Positions 46,901-57,626 are shown, counted from the first letter of the stretch. The stretch is 64,000 bases of DNA from Palleronia sediminis (GCF_004358695.1 NZ_SNAA01000018.1:1-64000); one strand, 5' to 3'. Notes: generated by a model from the letters alone, not told the origin. Translations and numbers: made by a program.

Positions 46901-48280
46901 ATGGCCGATCTCGCCGAACTCAGGACGCATGCCGCCCGGCTGCTGGTGTTGGGGATCCCCCTGATGGGCAGCCAGCTCGCGCAGCTTGCCATCCAGATCA
47001 CCGATACCGTGATGCTGGGCCGCTACGATGTCACCGCGCTGGCGGGGCAGGTGCTGGGGTCGAGCCTGTTCGTCGTGCTGCTGCTGATGGGCTCGGGGTT
47101 CGGCTGGGCCGTGATGCCGATGGTGGCCGAGGCCGACAGCGCCGGGCGCCTGCCCGAGATCCGCCGCGTGACGCGCATGGGGCTGTGGCTTTCGGCCGGT
47201 TTCGCCGCGATCTCGATGCCGCCGATGCTGATGGCGCAGCCGCTTTTCCTGGCCCTCGGGCAGGAGCCCGAGCCCGCGCGGCTGGCCAGCGCCTATCTCG
47301 CCATCCAGGGCTGGTCGATCTTTCCGGCTCTTTTCGTCATGGTTCTGCGCAGTTTTCTCGCGGGGCTCGCGCTGACCCGCGCCGTGCTGCTGACCACGAT
47401 GATCGCGGTGGTCCTGAACGCGGCGGTGAACTACGCGCTGATCTTCGGCAACTGGGGCGCGCCCGAGCTGGGGATCATCGGCGCGGCCTGGGCCTCCATC
47501 CTCTCGAACCTCGCGCAATGCCTGATGCTGGCGGTCTATGCCTTCGTGAAATCGCCAGAGCACGCGATCTTTCGGCGGCTGTGGAAACCCGACTCCGAGG
47601 CGCTGGGCCGCGTGTTCCGCCTCGGCTGGCCCATCGGGCTGACCACCCTGGCCGAGGTCGGGCTGTTCACCGCGGCGGCGGTGATGATCGGCTGGCTGGG
47701 CACCGCGCCGCTGGCCGCGCACGGGATCGCCATGCAGGTGACGTCGATCGTCTTCATGCTGCACCTGGGCCTGTCGCAGGCCGCCACGATCCGGGCGGGC
47801 AACGCGCTGGGCCGGGGCGACGGGCGGGGGTTGCGGCAGGGGGCCGCGGTCGCCGTCGGATTTTCGGCCGTGCTGGCGGTGGGCACCTCGGCGTTCTTGC
47901 TGGCGATGCCGGGGCCGCTCGTGGCGCTCTTCGTCGATCCCGCCGACCCCGCGCGCGACGCGGTGGTGGCGCTGGGCGCGGGGCTCATCATCGCGGCGGC
48001 GGTGTTCCAGCTCGTCGATGCCGCGCAGGTGATGGCGCTGGGCCTCTTGCGAGGGGTGCAGGACACGCGGCGGCCGATGGTCCTGGCGGCGGTCAGCTAC
48101 TGGCTGATCGGCATCCCGGCGGGCTGGGTGTTCGGCTTTCCGATGGGCGGCGGCGGGGTCGGGGTGTGGCTGGGCATGGCGCTGGGCCTGACGGTCGCCG
48201 CCGTCACGATGCAATGGCGGTTCTGGCGGCGCGACTACGTCGTGAACGGGTCCGAAGGATACGTCACCGCGGCGAGGTAA
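46901..48280 (+). CDS. MATE-family efflux transporter (NorM-like)
   Basis: A 459-residue membrane protein with about twelve segments in two MatE repeats. The N-terminus [24 protein letters not shown] is a typical NorM/MATE signature, and the second repeat starts near [17 protein letters not shown]. These transporters exchange cations or drugs for Na+ or H+. The last 46 bp overlap the 3' end of truA on the other strand. Confidence 0.88.
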   Translation: MADLAELRTHAARLLVLGIPLMGSQLAQLAIQITDTVMLGRYDVTALAGQVLGSSLFVVLLLMGSGFGWAVMPMVAEADSAGRLPEIRRVTRMGLWLSAGFAAISMPPMLMAQPLFLALGQEPEPARLASAYLAIQGWSIFPALFVMVLRSFLAGLALTRAVLLTTMIAVVLNAAVNYALIFGNWGAPELGIIGAAWASILSNLAQCLMLAVYAFVKSPEHAIFRRLWKPDSEALGRVFRLGWPIGLTTLAEVGLFTAAAVMIGWLGTAPLAAHGIAMQVTSIVFMLHLGLSQAATIRAGNALGRGDGRGLRQGAAVAVGFSAVLAVGTSAFLLAMPGPLVALFVDPADPARDAVVALGAGLIIAAAVFQLVDAAQVMALGLLRGVQDTRRPMVLAAVSYWLIGIPAGWVFGFPMGGGGVGVWLGMALGLTVAAVTMQWRFWRRDYVVNGSEGYVTAAR

Positions 48281-49005
48281 AGCCCCTCGGGCGGGGCGAC
48301 GGGGCCACAGGCCGCGCGGTCGCGCGCGACGAGGGCCGCGGCGACATCCTCGACGCGCCAGGCGCCCGAGCCGACCCGCTCCAGCGTTCCGGCAAAGGAC
48401 CGCACCTGATTGTGCAGGAAACTGCGCGCGGCGACATGCAGCCGGATCTCGGCGCCGCCGGGATAGTCGCGGGTCTCGACCTCGAGCCGGTCGAGCGTCT
48501 TGATGGGCGAGGCGGCCTGGCACATGCTCGACCGGAAGGTGGTGAAATCATGCGTCCCGAGCAGCCGGTCGGCCGCCTTCTGCATCGCGTCCGCATCGAG
48601 CGGCGCGCGCAGCGCCCAGGCGCGCCCCCTGTCATGGGTGAGCGGCGCCCGCCGGGTGACGATGCGGAACAGGTAGCGCCGCCCCGTGGCCGAGAACCGC
48701 GCGTGAAACGTCTCGTCTACCTGCGCGCAGGCCGTGACGGCGATGGCCGCGGGCTTGAGGTGATAGTTCAGCGCCTCGGACAGGCGGAACGGATCCCAGT
48801 CGCGCGCGAGATCCACATGGGCGACCTGGCCCCAGGCGTGAACGCCCGCATCGGTACGGCCGGCCGCGGCGATGACGGGCCGCTCGGGCGCGAGACGGGC
48901 CAGCGCGGCCTCGACCGCGCCCTGGATGCTCGGCCGGTCGCGCTGACGCTGCCAGCCCGAGAACCCGGTCCCGTGATATTCGATGCGAAAGGCATAGCGC
49001 GGCAT
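48235..49005 (-). CDS. truA: tRNA pseudouridine(38-40) synthase
   Basis: Isomerises uridines 38-40 in the anticodon arm of many tRNAs. The 256-residue enzyme has [16 protein letters not shown], the catalytic Asp in [16 protein letters not shown], and [16 protein letters not shown]. Its final 46 bp overlap the converging MATE gene. About 100 bp separate its start from ispE. Confidence 0.94.
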   Translation of the reverse strand: MPRYAFRIEYHGTGFSGWQRQRDRPSIQGAVEAALARLAPERPVIAAAGRTDAGVHAWGQVAHVDLARDWDPFRLSEALNYHLKPAAIAVTACAQVDETFHARFSATGRRYLFRIVTRRAPLTHDRGRAWALRAPLDADAMQKAADRLLGTHDFTTFRSSMCQAASPIKTLDRLEVETRDYPGGAEIRLHVAARSFLHNQVRSFAGTLERVGSGAWRVEDVAAALVARDRAACGPVAPPEGLYLAAVTYPSDPFTT

Positions 49006-49079
49006 GGCGCGGATCTAGCCCGGTCGTGCCGCCCGCGAAAGGGGGAGGGGACGCCGCCCGGCCGCCCCTGTCGGGATCT

Positions 49080-49099
49080 GGGTATTTGGAAAGAGAAGA
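49080..49099 (+). repeat. Intergenic GGGTATTTG-AAGAGAAGA element, copy C
   Basis: GGGTATTTGGAAAGAGAAGA lies between truA and ispE, opposite to their direction of transcription. Confidence 0.7.
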
Positions 49100-49103
49100 G
49101 ACA

Positions 49104-49934
49104 TCAGCGGAGCATGTTGGCGGCCACGACCCACCAATCGGGGCGGTCGCGACGGATCGCGGCTGCGGCTTGCTCGGCCTCGGGGCGGGTGGGGTAGAGC
49201 GCGAAACAGGTCGCGCCCGATCCCGACATGCGCGCGATCCGACAGCGGGGCGTCGCACGCAGCGCTGCAAGCGCCGCGCCGATCTGCGGCGCGATCCCGA
49301 GGGCCGGAGGTTCGAGATCGTTGCGGCAGGTGCCGAGCCATGCCGCGAGGTCGTCCGCGTCGCGCCACGCGCGGAGGTCGGGCAGCGGCGTGCCATCGCG
49401 CCGATCGAGCGCGCTGAACACCGCGGGCGTGGGGACCGCGATGCCGGGATTGACGAGGCAGAGCGCGGCCTGCGGCAGTTCGGGCAGCGGGTCCAGCCTT
49501 TCGCCGATGCCGCGCATCCGGGCCGGGCGGCCGGCGAGGCAGACCGGCACATCCGCCCCCAGCGCCGCCGCCGCGTCGTTCGGCAGCGCCCGCCCGTCGA
49601 GCGCGCCGAGCACGCGCAGCGTCGCCGCCGCATCGCCCGAGCCGCCGCCGATGCCCGAAGCGAGCGGCAGGCGTTTATCGAGATGCAGCGCGGCCGGCGC
49701 GCCGCCCATGACCCGCGCCGCGCGCAGCACGAGATTGTCGCCGGAGGTATCGAGCCCCGCGGCGAAGGGGCCGTCCATCGTCAGCGACCATTCGGCGGCC
49801 GGGCTGGCGGTGACGGTGTCGCCGACATCGGCAAAGACCACGATCGAGTCGAGCAGGTGATAGCCATCGGCGCGGCGGCCGGTGACGTGGAGTGCGAGGT
49901 TGATCTTGGCCGGTGCGAAGGCGCGTGCCGTCAT
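49104..49934 (-). CDS. ispE: 4-diphosphocytidyl-2-C-methyl-D-erythritol kinase
   Basis: Phosphorylates CDP-methylerythritol in the MEP isoprenoid pathway. The 276-residue GHMP kinase has [15 protein letters not shown] at the start, the ATP-binding loop [17 protein letters not shown], and the C-terminal [14 protein letters not shown]. Its start is 3 bp from the stop of the TPR gene, so the two are probably one transcript. Confidence 0.94.
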   Translation of the reverse strand: MTARAFAPAKINLALHVTGRRADGYHLLDSIVVFADVGDTVTASPAAEWSLTMDGPFAAGLDTSGDNLVLRAARVMGGAPAALHLDKRLPLASGIGGGSGDAAATLRVLGALDGRALPNDAAAALGADVPVCLAGRPARMRGIGERLDPLPELPQAALCLVNPGIAVPTPAVFSALDRRDGTPLPDLRAWRDADDLAAWLGTCRNDLEPPALGIAPQIGAALAALRATPRCRIARMSGSGATCFALYPTRPEAEQAAAAIRRDRPDWWVVAANMLR

Positions 49935-49937
49935 CTC

Positions 49938-51638
49938 TCAGTCGTCATTGGCGACGCGCAGGGGGGGAGCACCCTCTTCGGCGAGGACGGCATCGAGCCC
50001 GATCTCGAGCTTGCGGCGGATACGCTCGGGATTGACCTCTTCGGCATCGCCGTTCTCGACGAAGCTGAGCGCGCGCTGCCACTGGAACCGCGCCTCGAGC
50101 TCGCGGCCGACGGCCCAGAACACGTCGCCGAGGTGGTCGTTGACCACCGGATCGACCGGCATCAGCTCGACCGCGCGTTCCATGGGCGCTACCGCCTCGT
50201 CATAGCGGCCGAGCCGGTAGAAGGCCCAGCCGAGACTGTCGATGATATAGCCGGAATTGGGCGCCCCGGCGACGGCGGCCTCGATCATCTCGAGCGCCTC
50301 TTCGAGCCGCTCGCCCCGCTCGACGAGGGAATAGCCGAGGTAGTTCAGCACGTTGGGCTGGTCGGGGCGCAGTTCCAGCGCCTTGCGCATGTCGGCCTCG
50401 GCCGCGTCCCAGTCGCCCACGCGCTCGGCGGTGATGCCGCGGGCGAAATAGACCACCCATTGCGCCGGGTCGTCCTCTTCGAACAACGCCACGGCCTCGT
50501 CATAGGCCTGCCGGGCCTCGGCGTGACGCTCCATCTCGCGCAGCATGTCGCCCAGCGCGATGCGCACCATCTGCAACTCGGGCTGTTCGGCGGCCAGGGC
50601 GCGCAGCGTGGCGATCGCCTCTTCCTCGCGGCCCGAGGCGCGCAACACCTCGGCGCGGCCCAGTTCCGACGTGGCAAAGGCCGGGTCGTCGGGGGCGACG
50701 CTGTCATAGGCCTCGGAGGCGAGGTCGAACATCTCCATCTCTTCGAGCAGCGCGGCGGAGAGCAGGATCGCCTCGGTATGGGAGGGGCGGAGATATTCGG
50801 CGAGGCGGCTGTAGAGCAGCGCGTAGCCCGGCGCCGTCTCGCCGGTCACGACGCTGGCGATGTCGTAATTCGCCTCGGCGATCCCGGCGCGGGCATCGGG
50901 CGCGATGGTGAATTCCAGCACCTCGCCCGCGGCGAGCCGGTCGTCGAGCGTGACGAGCGCGGGATCGAGCTGGGCGCCGAACTCGGCATCGAGGATGCGG
51001 CGCGCATCGTCGTGGCGGTCGAGATGGCTGAGGATCTGGGCCTGCGCGATCAGCCCGCGGCGCGACAGGCGCATGTCGCTTGCCTCGTCGAGCAGTTGCG
51101 CCGCCTCGTCGAACCGGCCGAGGGCGCCCAGCGCCAGCGCCTTGTGATAACGCCCGAAGGCACCCACGCCGCCGGCCCCGTCGCTGACCCGGTCGAAGGC
51201 GGCAAGCGCCTCTTCATCGCGGTCGTCGCCCAGCAACGCCCAGCCGCGGGCCAGCCCGTCGAAGAGCGGGCCGACCGACAGGCCGCCGTCGAGATCGCCC
51301 AGCAGGCCGGACCAGTCGCCCCGCGCGGCCAGTTCGGACAACAGCGCCAGCGCGGCGACCTGGCTGCCCGAGCCGGCGGCGCGCATCGCCGACGCGATCT
51401 CGGTCGCGCGGTCCCAGGCGCCCAGCGCCACCTCGGCCCCGAGCAGCCCCTCCGCGATGGCGGGATTGGCCGGGTCGGCCGCGTAGGCACGGGCGAGATA
51501 GCCCGCCGCCGATTGGAAATCGTCACCGAGCTGCGCAGAGCGCCCGGCGAGGTAGGCCCCCGCATCGGCGCGATCCTGCGCCAGGGCGGGAAGTCCGGGC
51601 CAGGCGAGGGCGGCGGCGAGGATCACGGGGCGAAACAT
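49938..51638 (-). CDS. Secreted tetratricopeptide-repeat protein
   Basis: A 566-residue protein with a Sec signal (LAAALAWPGLPALAQ) and helical repeats almost throughout, such as NYLGYSLVERGERLEEALEM and DSLGWAFYRLGRYDEAV. TPR proteins of this kind act as periplasmic scaffolds. A gene like this upstream of ispE is common in Rhodobacterales, but no function is assigned. The lack of a catalytic domain fits a scaffold role. Confidence 0.8.
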   Translation of the reverse strand: MFRPVILAAALAWPGLPALAQDRADAGAYLAGRSAQLGDDFQSAAGYLARAYAADPANPAIAEGLLGAEVALGAWDRATEIASAMRAAGSGSQVAALALLSELAARGDWSGLLGDLDGGLSVGPLFDGLARGWALLGDDRDEEALAAFDRVSDGAGGVGAFGRYHKALALGALGRFDEAAQLLDEASDMRLSRRGLIAQAQILSHLDRHDDARRILDAEFGAQLDPALVTLDDRLAAGEVLEFTIAPDARAGIAEANYDIASVVTGETAPGYALLYSRLAEYLRPSHTEAILLSAALLEEMEMFDLASEAYDSVAPDDPAFATSELGRAEVLRASGREEEAIATLRALAAEQPELQMVRIALGDMLREMERHAEARQAYDEAVALFEEDDPAQWVVYFARGITAERVGDWDAAEADMRKALELRPDQPNVLNYLGYSLVERGERLEEALEMIEAAVAGAPNSGYIIDSLGWAFYRLGRYDEAVAPMERAVELMPVDPVVNDHLGDVFWAVGRELEARFQWQRALSFVENGDAEEVNPERIRRKLEIGLDAVLAEEGAPPLRVANDD

Positions 51639-51746
51639 GGCGGGTCCTGGGTGTCAGAGGCGTTCGTCGACGGTAATGCCCGCGCCGGTTCTATGCAATC
51701 GCGCCCGCGCGCGTCGTCGCCCGACCCACAAAGCCGTGATGGCCCG

Positions 51747-53393
51747 TCACATGTTGGGATAGTTCGGCCCGTCGCCCCCCTGGGGCGTGGTCCAGACGAT
51801 GTTCTGGCTTGGGTCCTTGATGTCGCATGTCTTGCAATGGACGCAGTTCTGGAAGTTGATGACGAAGCGATCCTCGCCATCCTTCTTTACGAACTCGTAA
51901 ACGCCGGCGGGGCAGTAGCGCTGCGACAGCCCGGCATATATTGGCAGGTTCACGGCGACGGGAATGGCCGGATCCTTGAGCTTGAGATGCGGCGGCTGGT
52001 TCTCGTCGTGGTTGGTGTTGGAAAAGGCCACGTTGGTCAGCCGGTCAAAGCTGAGCTTGCCGTCGGGTTTCGGGTACTCGATGACCTTGTGGCGCGATGC
52101 CTCGCCGGTGGCGGCCGCGTCGGTCTTGCCGTGTTTCATCGTGCCGAACAGCGAAAAGCCGAAGCGGTTGGTCCACATGTCCAGCCCGCCCAGCGCCAGC
52201 GACGCCTGGAGCCCCCAGCGCGACCACATCGGCTTGACGTTGCGCACGGGCTTGAGGTCGCGCCCGACGGGGCCCTCGCGCAGCGCGCGGTCGTACTCGG
52301 CCAGGACGTCGCTCTGGCGGCCGTCGGCGATGGCCGCATGGGCCGCCTCGGCTGCGGCCTTGCCCGACAGCATGGCGTTGTGATTTCCCTTGATGCGGGG
52401 GACGTTGACCATGCCCGCGGCGCAGCCCAGCAGGACGCCGCCCGAAAAGGCCGACTTGGGCAGCGATTGCCACCCGCCCTCGGTGATCGCGCGGGCGCCG
52501 TAGGCCACGCGCTTTGCGCCGGTCAGAAGCTCGGCGACATAGGGGTGATGCTTGAACTGCTGAAAGCTGAGATAGGGGTTCACGTAGGGGTTCGCGTATC
52601 CCAGGTGGACGACGAAGCCGACATAGACCTGGTTGTTGTCCAGGTGATAGATGAACGACCCGCCGCCCGCATTGTTGCCCAGCGGCCAGCCCATCGTGTG
52701 CACGACCGCGCCTTCGCGGTGCTTTTCCGGGTCGACCTCCCAGATCTCCTTCATCCCGAGGCCGTATTTCTGCACGTCGCAATCACGGTCGAGCTCGAAC
52801 CGGGCAATGACCTGTTTCGAGAGCGACCCGCGCACGCCTTCGCCCAGCATGACGTATTTGCCGTGCAGCTCCAATCCCGGCTCGTAGGCGTCGCCCTTGC
52901 TGCCGTCGGGGGCGATCCCGAACTCGCCGGCCACGACGCCTTTGACCGCGCCGTGCTCGTCGAAGACCAGTTCCGAACAGGCCATGCCCGGAAAGATCTC
53001 GACGCCCAGCGCTTCGGCCTGTTCGGCCATCCAGCGACAGACATTGCCCATCGAGACGATGTAATTGCCGTGGTTCTTCATCAGGGGGGGCATGATCGCG
53101 GTCGGGATGCCGACCTTTCCCGACTGGCCGAGATAATAGAACCGGTCGGATTTCACCGGCACGTTCAGCGGCGCGCCGCGCTCTTTCCAGTCGGGGATCA
53201 GCGCGCCCAGCCCGCAGGGGTCGAGCACCGCGCCCGACAGGATATGCGCGCCGACCTCGGAGCCTTTCTCGAGCACGACGACGCTCAGCTCGGGGTCGAG
53301 CTGCTTGAGCCGGATCGCCGCGGCGAGCCCTGCGGGGCCGGCGCCGACGATGACGACGTCGTATTCCATCGATTCGCGGGTGGTGTCGGTCAT
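51747..53393 (-). CDS. Electron transfer flavoprotein-ubiquinone oxidoreductase
   Basis: Passes electrons from ETF (fatty-acid and amino-acid dehydrogenases) to ubiquinone. The 548 residues have the FAD motif VIVGAGPAGLAAA near residue 14 and a C-terminal 4Fe-4S cluster. Four cysteines fit the cluster: C494 and C517, C520, C523 in NCVHCKTCDIKDP. Membrane-associating residues lie in between. ETF subunits are not encoded nearby. The start at 53393 has the usual short N-terminus (MTDTTRESMEYD). Confidence 0.95.
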   Translation of the reverse strand: MTDTTRESMEYDVVIVGAGPAGLAAAIRLKQLDPELSVVVLEKGSEVGAHILSGAVLDPCGLGALIPDWKERGAPLNVPVKSDRFYYLGQSGKVGIPTAIMPPLMKNHGNYIVSMGNVCRWMAEQAEALGVEIFPGMACSELVFDEHGAVKGVVAGEFGIAPDGSKGDAYEPGLELHGKYVMLGEGVRGSLSKQVIARFELDRDCDVQKYGLGMKEIWEVDPEKHREGAVVHTMGWPLGNNAGGGSFIYHLDNNQVYVGFVVHLGYANPYVNPYLSFQQFKHHPYVAELLTGAKRVAYGARAITEGGWQSLPKSAFSGGVLLGCAAGMVNVPRIKGNHNAMLSGKAAAEAAHAAIADGRQSDVLAEYDRALREGPVGRDLKPVRNVKPMWSRWGLQASLALGGLDMWTNRFGFSLFGTMKHGKTDAAATGEASRHKVIEYPKPDGKLSFDRLTNVAFSNTNHDENQPPHLKLKDPAIPVAVNLPIYAGLSQRYCPAGVYEFVKKDGEDRFVINFQNCVHCKTCDIKDPSQNIVWTTPQGGDGPNYPNM

Positions 53394-53598
53394 GTGACTG
53401 CTTTCGGTTCCGGAAAGGGGGCGGACCCATGCCGCGCGGATGCGACCCGAGTATCCATGCGCGCAGGGCGGGGTCAATCGGCCGGGCCGTCGCGGGCCGG
53501 GTTCCTTCCGGCCGTCCGTGTGTGTAACGATGCCCGCGAGCGATGCAGAACCCCGGACCCCGCCTTGCCCGCAAGGCGCGCAACCCTGTGGAACGACT

Positions 53599-54069
53599 AT
53601 GGAAAAGATACCCCTGACCCGCGCAGGCCAGTCCGATCTGAACGATGAGCTCAAGCGGCTCAAGTCCAGGGACCGGCCCGAGATCATCGCCGCCATCGCC
53701 GAGGCGCGCGCGCATGGCGACCTGTCCGAGAACGCGGAATACCACTCGGCCAAGGAAAAGCAGTCCTTCATCGAGGGCCGCATCAAGGAGATCGAGGGCA
53801 TCCTGGCGCTGGCCGATGTCATCGACACCGCCAAGCTCAGCGGCCCGATCAAGTTCGGCGCCTGGGTCAAGCTGGTGGACGAGGATACCGAGGCCGAAAA
53901 GCTGTTCCAGATCGTCGGCGAACCCGAGGCGAACCTCGAACAGGGCAAGCTCAACATCAAGTCGCCGCTGGCGCGGGCGCTGATCGGCAAGGACGAGGGC
54001 GACAGCGTCGAGGTCCGCACCCCCGGCGGCGAAAAGAGCTACGAAATCCTGTCGGTCGAGTACCGCTGA
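53599..54069 (+). CDS. greA: Transcription elongation factor GreA
   Basis: Rescues backtracked RNA polymerase by stimulating transcript cleavage. The 156-residue protein has the N-terminal coiled coil with the acidic tip [12 protein letters not shown], and the C-terminal globular domain with [14 protein letters not shown] and the [13 protein letters not shown] strand. The ATG at 53599 gives the family-like [10 protein letters not shown]. It is followed after 11 bp by a membrane protein gene. Confidence 0.95.
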   Translation: MEKIPLTRAGQSDLNDELKRLKSRDRPEIIAAIAEARAHGDLSENAEYHSAKEKQSFIEGRIKEIEGILALADVIDTAKLSGPIKFGAWVKLVDEDTEAEKLFQIVGEPEANLEQGKLNIKSPLARALIGKDEGDSVEVRTPGGEKSYEILSVEYR

Positions 54070-54080
54070 AAGGGGGCGCC

Positions 54081-55034
54081 ATGCCTGAGGGCGGGCGGCA
54101 GAGCCACAGGGCCGGAACGTCGCTCGGGCGGCGCACCGCCCCGCGCGCGCGACCGAAAGGCGCGGCGCTGGGCTGGGGAGCCACGATCGTCTGGCTCGCG
54201 ATCTGCGCGCTGACCTTATACGGGCTCGCGGGGGGCGAGGCGGGGCTCGATCCTCTGAGGATCCTGATGATCCCGGTTGCGGTGATGGCACCCATCGTGC
54301 TGGTCTGGATCGCGGTGGGCCACGCCCGGCGGCTGGACCTGCTCAGGCGCGAGATGGCGCTGATGCTGGCGCCGATACAGGACGAACTCGCGGCCATCGC
54401 CGCGCGATCGGCCGCCATGGCCGACGCGCAGGAGGGCGCGGGCCCGGTCGCGCGGTTCACCTCGTCGCGCCATCGCGGCGCGCCGGGCGGCCCGTCCGTG
54501 GCCGCCGCGGTGCCCTCGTCGCAGCAGACCTTTGCGCTGGATTCCGGGCAGGCGACGGATCGCGAGGTCAGCCATGCCGACCTGATCGCGGCGCTGCAAT
54601 TTCCCGCCGATGCCGAGGATGCCGAGGGGTTCGCCGCCCTGCGCCGCGCGATGCAGGACCGGCGCCTCAAGCGGCTGGTCACGTCGGCGCAGGACACGCT
54701 GACCCTGATGAGCCAGGACGGCATCTACATGGACGATCTCGACCGTGAACCCGCGCGGCCCGAAACCTGGCGGCGCTTTGCGCGGGGCGAGCGGGGGATG
54801 GCTGTCGGGGGCTTGGGCGGCATCCGCGACGCCGCCGCCATCGAGGCGACCATCGAGCGGATGCGCGGCGATACCGTGTTCCGCGGCACCGCGCTGCATT
54901 TCATGCGCACCTTCGACGAGGTGCTGAGCGAGGTCGAGCCTGCGCTTTCGGATGCCGAGATCGCGGCGCTGGCCGATACGCGCACGGCCCGCGCCTTCAT
55001 GCTGGTGGGCCGCGCCATCGGCACCTTTACCTGA
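54081..55034 (+). CDS. Conserved hypothetical membrane protein downstream of greA
   Basis: A 317-residue protein not recognised as a known family. A basic N-terminus of about 30 residues leads to two membrane segments (about 32-51 and 57-77). A soluble C-terminal region rich in helices follows, including LDLLRREMALMLAPIQDELAAIA and a region like a coiled stalk. It starts 11 bp after greA on the same strand and ends 9 bp before the converging TIGR02302 gene. Its repeated co-occurrence with greA in this group is plausible but I cannot confirm it here. Confidence 0.7.
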   Translation: MPEGGRQSHRAGTSLGRRTAPRARPKGAALGWGATIVWLAICALTLYGLAGGEAGLDPLRILMIPVAVMAPIVLVWIAVGHARRLDLLRREMALMLAPIQDELAAIAARSAAMADAQEGAGPVARFTSSRHRGAPGGPSVAAAVPSSQQTFALDSGQATDREVSHADLIAALQFPADAEDAEGFAALRRAMQDRRLKRLVTSAQDTLTLMSQDGIYMDDLDREPARPETWRRFARGERGMAVGGLGGIRDAAAIEATIERMRGDTVFRGTALHFMRTFDEVLSEVEPALSDAEIAALADTRTARAFMLVGRAIGTFT

Positions 55035-55043
55035 TCCGCCCGC

Positions 55044-57626
55044 TCAGAAACGGTCCAGAAGCCGCCTGAGGTAGTCGAGTTCGGCCTCGGGGCGCGTCTG
55101 GTCGCCCGAGCGGCGGCGGATCTCGCCCAGGAGCTCTTCGGCGCGGCGGCGCACGTCCTCGCGGTCGAGCATCTGCTCGTCGGTGCCGAACTCGCCGTTG
55201 CGCCCCGCCTCGCGGCCGAGGGGGTCGCGGCTCTGGCCGTTGGGCTCGCCCTCGGCGCGGGCCTGTCCCTGGCCGTCCTGCTGGCTGCGTTCCTGCGCCA
55301 GCGCCTCGCCGAGATCGCGCAGACCGTCGCGCAGCGCGTCCATCGCCTCGGCCTGCCGGTCGAGCGCGGTGGCGTTGTCGCCCTCGCGCAGCGCGTCCTC
55401 GGCCCCCTCCATCGCGCCTTCGGCGCGGTCGAGGTTCTCGCGGGCGGAACGGCCCTCCTCGGTGCCTGCGCCGGGCAGGTTTCCGCGCTGGCGGTTCAGC
55501 TCGTCGCGCAGCGCCTGCTGGCGATCCGCAAGGCTCTCGCCCGTGCCCTCGCCCTCTTGCCCGCCCTGGCCGTCGCCCGGCTGCCGGCCGTCCTGGCCCT
55601 GGCCCTCGCCCGGTTGGTTGCCCCGCTGTCCGGGCTGGCCCTGCTGGCCATCCTGTCCCTGCTGGCCGGGTTGCTGCGGCTGGCCCTGCTGGCCGAACTG
55701 TTCCTGCAACTCGCGGAACGCCTCATCGCTGAGGCCTTGCTGGTCGCGCAGCGTGTCCTGAAGATCCTCGAGCGCCTCCTGGCCCGGTTGCTGGCCCGCC
55801 TGTCCCTGCTGGCCCTGCGTCACGCGCATGTTCTCGAGCATGCGGTTGAGCTGCTCCATCAACCGCTGGGCCTCGGCCATGCGGCCCTGTTCCATCAGGC
55901 TCTGGATCTCGTCCATCATCTGCTGCAACTGGTCGGGGCTCATTTCCTGGGTCTCGCCCTCGGCCTGCTGCTGTTCGCCGTCGCGCTGGCTCTGCTCGGC
56001 GAGCTGGCGGATGAAATCGTCCATCGCCTCGCGCAATTCCTGCATCAGCTCGGCGATCTCGGCGGGGTCCGCGCCATTCTCCATCGCCTGCGACAGACGC
56101 TCCTGCGCCCGCCGCAGCCGTTCGCGCGCATCGTCGAGGTCGCCGAACTCGATCTCGGTCGCGATGTCCCACAGGGCGGCGGCGATCTCGTCCTGCCGCT
56201 CGGGGGTGAGCTCGGCGATGCCGCGCCCGGCCTCGAGGCGACGGATCGCGGTGCGCAGCCGCAGATACAGGGTCTCGGAGCGGAACACGTCCTGCGGTTC
56301 CCACGACACCGCGCGCAAGAGCCGCGCGACCCGGTCGGCATTGTCGCGCGACCACAGAAGGTCGCGGCGCTGTTCGATGATCGCGCGCGCGACCGGATCG
56401 AAGAACCGCAGCCCCGCCAGCTCGGCCTGGGCGGGCCGCGACTGGCCGGACTGGCCCAGCTCGTCCTCGACCTCGTAGGTCAGCGTCACCGGAAGGTTCG
56501 CCCACGGGTGCTGCGAGAAATCCTCGATGAAGGCGCCCGCGATCGCCGCGCGGTCGCCGCTGATCGGCAAGGGCAGATCGGCGACGATGGGATCGCGCGG
56601 GTCCGGCGCCGGGGCGAGCCCGTGCATCCGCTCGACCGCGTCGAGATCGAGCGTCACCACCACCTTGCCGCTGACCACCCCGTGATCGTCCCCGGCGGTG
56701 AACTCCTGGCTGAACAGCCCGCCATCGGCGCGCTCGGGCGGGCCGGTCACTTCGACGGTGGGGCCGATATCGGGTTTCATCGCGATGGACCAGCGGCGTC
56801 CGCCGGGGCCGTCGATCTCGATCTCGCCCGATTGCACGACCGCGAAACCGACGCTGCCCGTGGCCGGCTTCTCGGGCGCGGCCTCGACCGGACGGCCCGA
56901 TACGGTCTCGGAGATGCCGGGATCGCCGCCATAGGTGCGGATCGTGACCCGCGACGCCTCGGGCACCTCGACCGGGCCGGATGGCAGGTCGGCGAGGTAG
57001 AGGCTGGGCCGCCCGGTATAGGCAGGCGGCTCGATCCAGCCCTCCCAGCTCGGCCCCATGGCGGCCGACGCGGCCCCGCCACCCGGCGCGATCCCGGCGA
57101 CGCTGCCGATCCTCAGCGCCGAGCCGAACAAAAGCGCCACGGCCAGCGCCAACAGCGCGGCATAGCGCAGCGCATAGGGGTCGCGCGAGGCGATCCTGAG
57201 GTCGGGCGCGGTCGCGCGGGCGTGGCGGATCCGCTCGGCCATGCGGGTGACATGCGCCTCCCACACCGCGCGCGAGCCGGCATCGGCCCCCCCGATGGCC
57301 TGGCTGTCGGACAGGGCCGCGATGGGACGGCCGGGCAGGCTGCGGTCGAGCCGATCGAGCGCCTGCGCCTCGGTCGGCCAGGCGAACCGGCGGATGCCCA
57401 GCACCGCAAAGGCCAGAAGCGCAACGAGAACGACACCGGCCGCGATGCGCAGTGCACCCGACGACAGCGCGTCCTGCACCCCCAGCATCAGCGCGGCGAG
57501 CGCGGCGATGGCCACGCTCCAGACCGGCCAGAAGGCGCGCGCGGCGCGTTCGGCCGCCATGCCCAGCCGCGTGAGCGTCAGGGGGCGCCGCAATCCGGCG
57601 CGGGCTTCGGCAGGAAGTCGCATCAC
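55044..57626 (-). CDS. TIGR02302-family membrane protein with Gln/Gly-rich low-complexity region
   Basis: An 860-residue alphaproteobacterial protein (TIGR02302/DUF4175-like). Membrane segments lie near residues 35-55, 60-80 and 150-170, followed by a large extracytoplasmic domain. Between about residues 520 and 720 the sequence is dominated by Gln, Gly, Glu and Asp. The C-terminal 60 residues are charged. The family has no assigned function; the low-complexity region suggests a flexible linker. It lies downstream of lysA on the same strand. Confidence 0.85.
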   Translation of the reverse strand: MMRLPAEARAGLRRPLTLTRLGMAAERAARAFWPVWSVAIAALAALMLGVQDALSSGALRIAAGVVLVALLAFAVLGIRRFAWPTEAQALDRLDRSLPGRPIAALSDSQAIGGADAGSRAVWEAHVTRMAERIRHARATAPDLRIASRDPYALRYAALLALAVALLFGSALRIGSVAGIAPGGGAASAAMGPSWEGWIEPPAYTGRPSLYLADLPSGPVEVPEASRVTIRTYGGDPGISETVSGRPVEAAPEKPATGSVGFAVVQSGEIEIDGPGGRRWSIAMKPDIGPTVEVTGPPERADGGLFSQEFTAGDDHGVVSGKVVVTLDLDAVERMHGLAPAPDPRDPIVADLPLPISGDRAAIAGAFIEDFSQHPWANLPVTLTYEVEDELGQSGQSRPAQAELAGLRFFDPVARAIIEQRRDLLWSRDNADRVARLLRAVSWEPQDVFRSETLYLRLRTAIRRLEAGRGIAELTPERQDEIAAALWDIATEIEFGDLDDARERLRRAQERLSQAMENGADPAEIAELMQELREAMDDFIRQLAEQSQRDGEQQQAEGETQEMSPDQLQQMMDEIQSLMEQGRMAEAQRLMEQLNRMLENMRVTQGQQGQAGQQPGQEALEDLQDTLRDQQGLSDEAFRELQEQFGQQGQPQQPGQQGQDGQQGQPGQRGNQPGEGQGQDGRQPGDGQGGQEGEGTGESLADRQQALRDELNRQRGNLPGAGTEEGRSARENLDRAEGAMEGAEDALREGDNATALDRQAEAMDALRDGLRDLGEALAQERSQQDGQGQARAEGEPNGQSRDPLGREAGRNGEFGTDEQMLDREDVRRRAEELLGEIRRRSGDQTRPEAELDYLRRLLDRF

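Noticed and set aside
49026..53648. A very long open frame (about 1540 codons) on the plus strand opposite ispE, the TPR gene and the ETF oxidoreductase
   Set aside because: It is antisense to three well-supported genes and its translation shows no conserved domain. High GC third positions suppress stops on the opposite strand.
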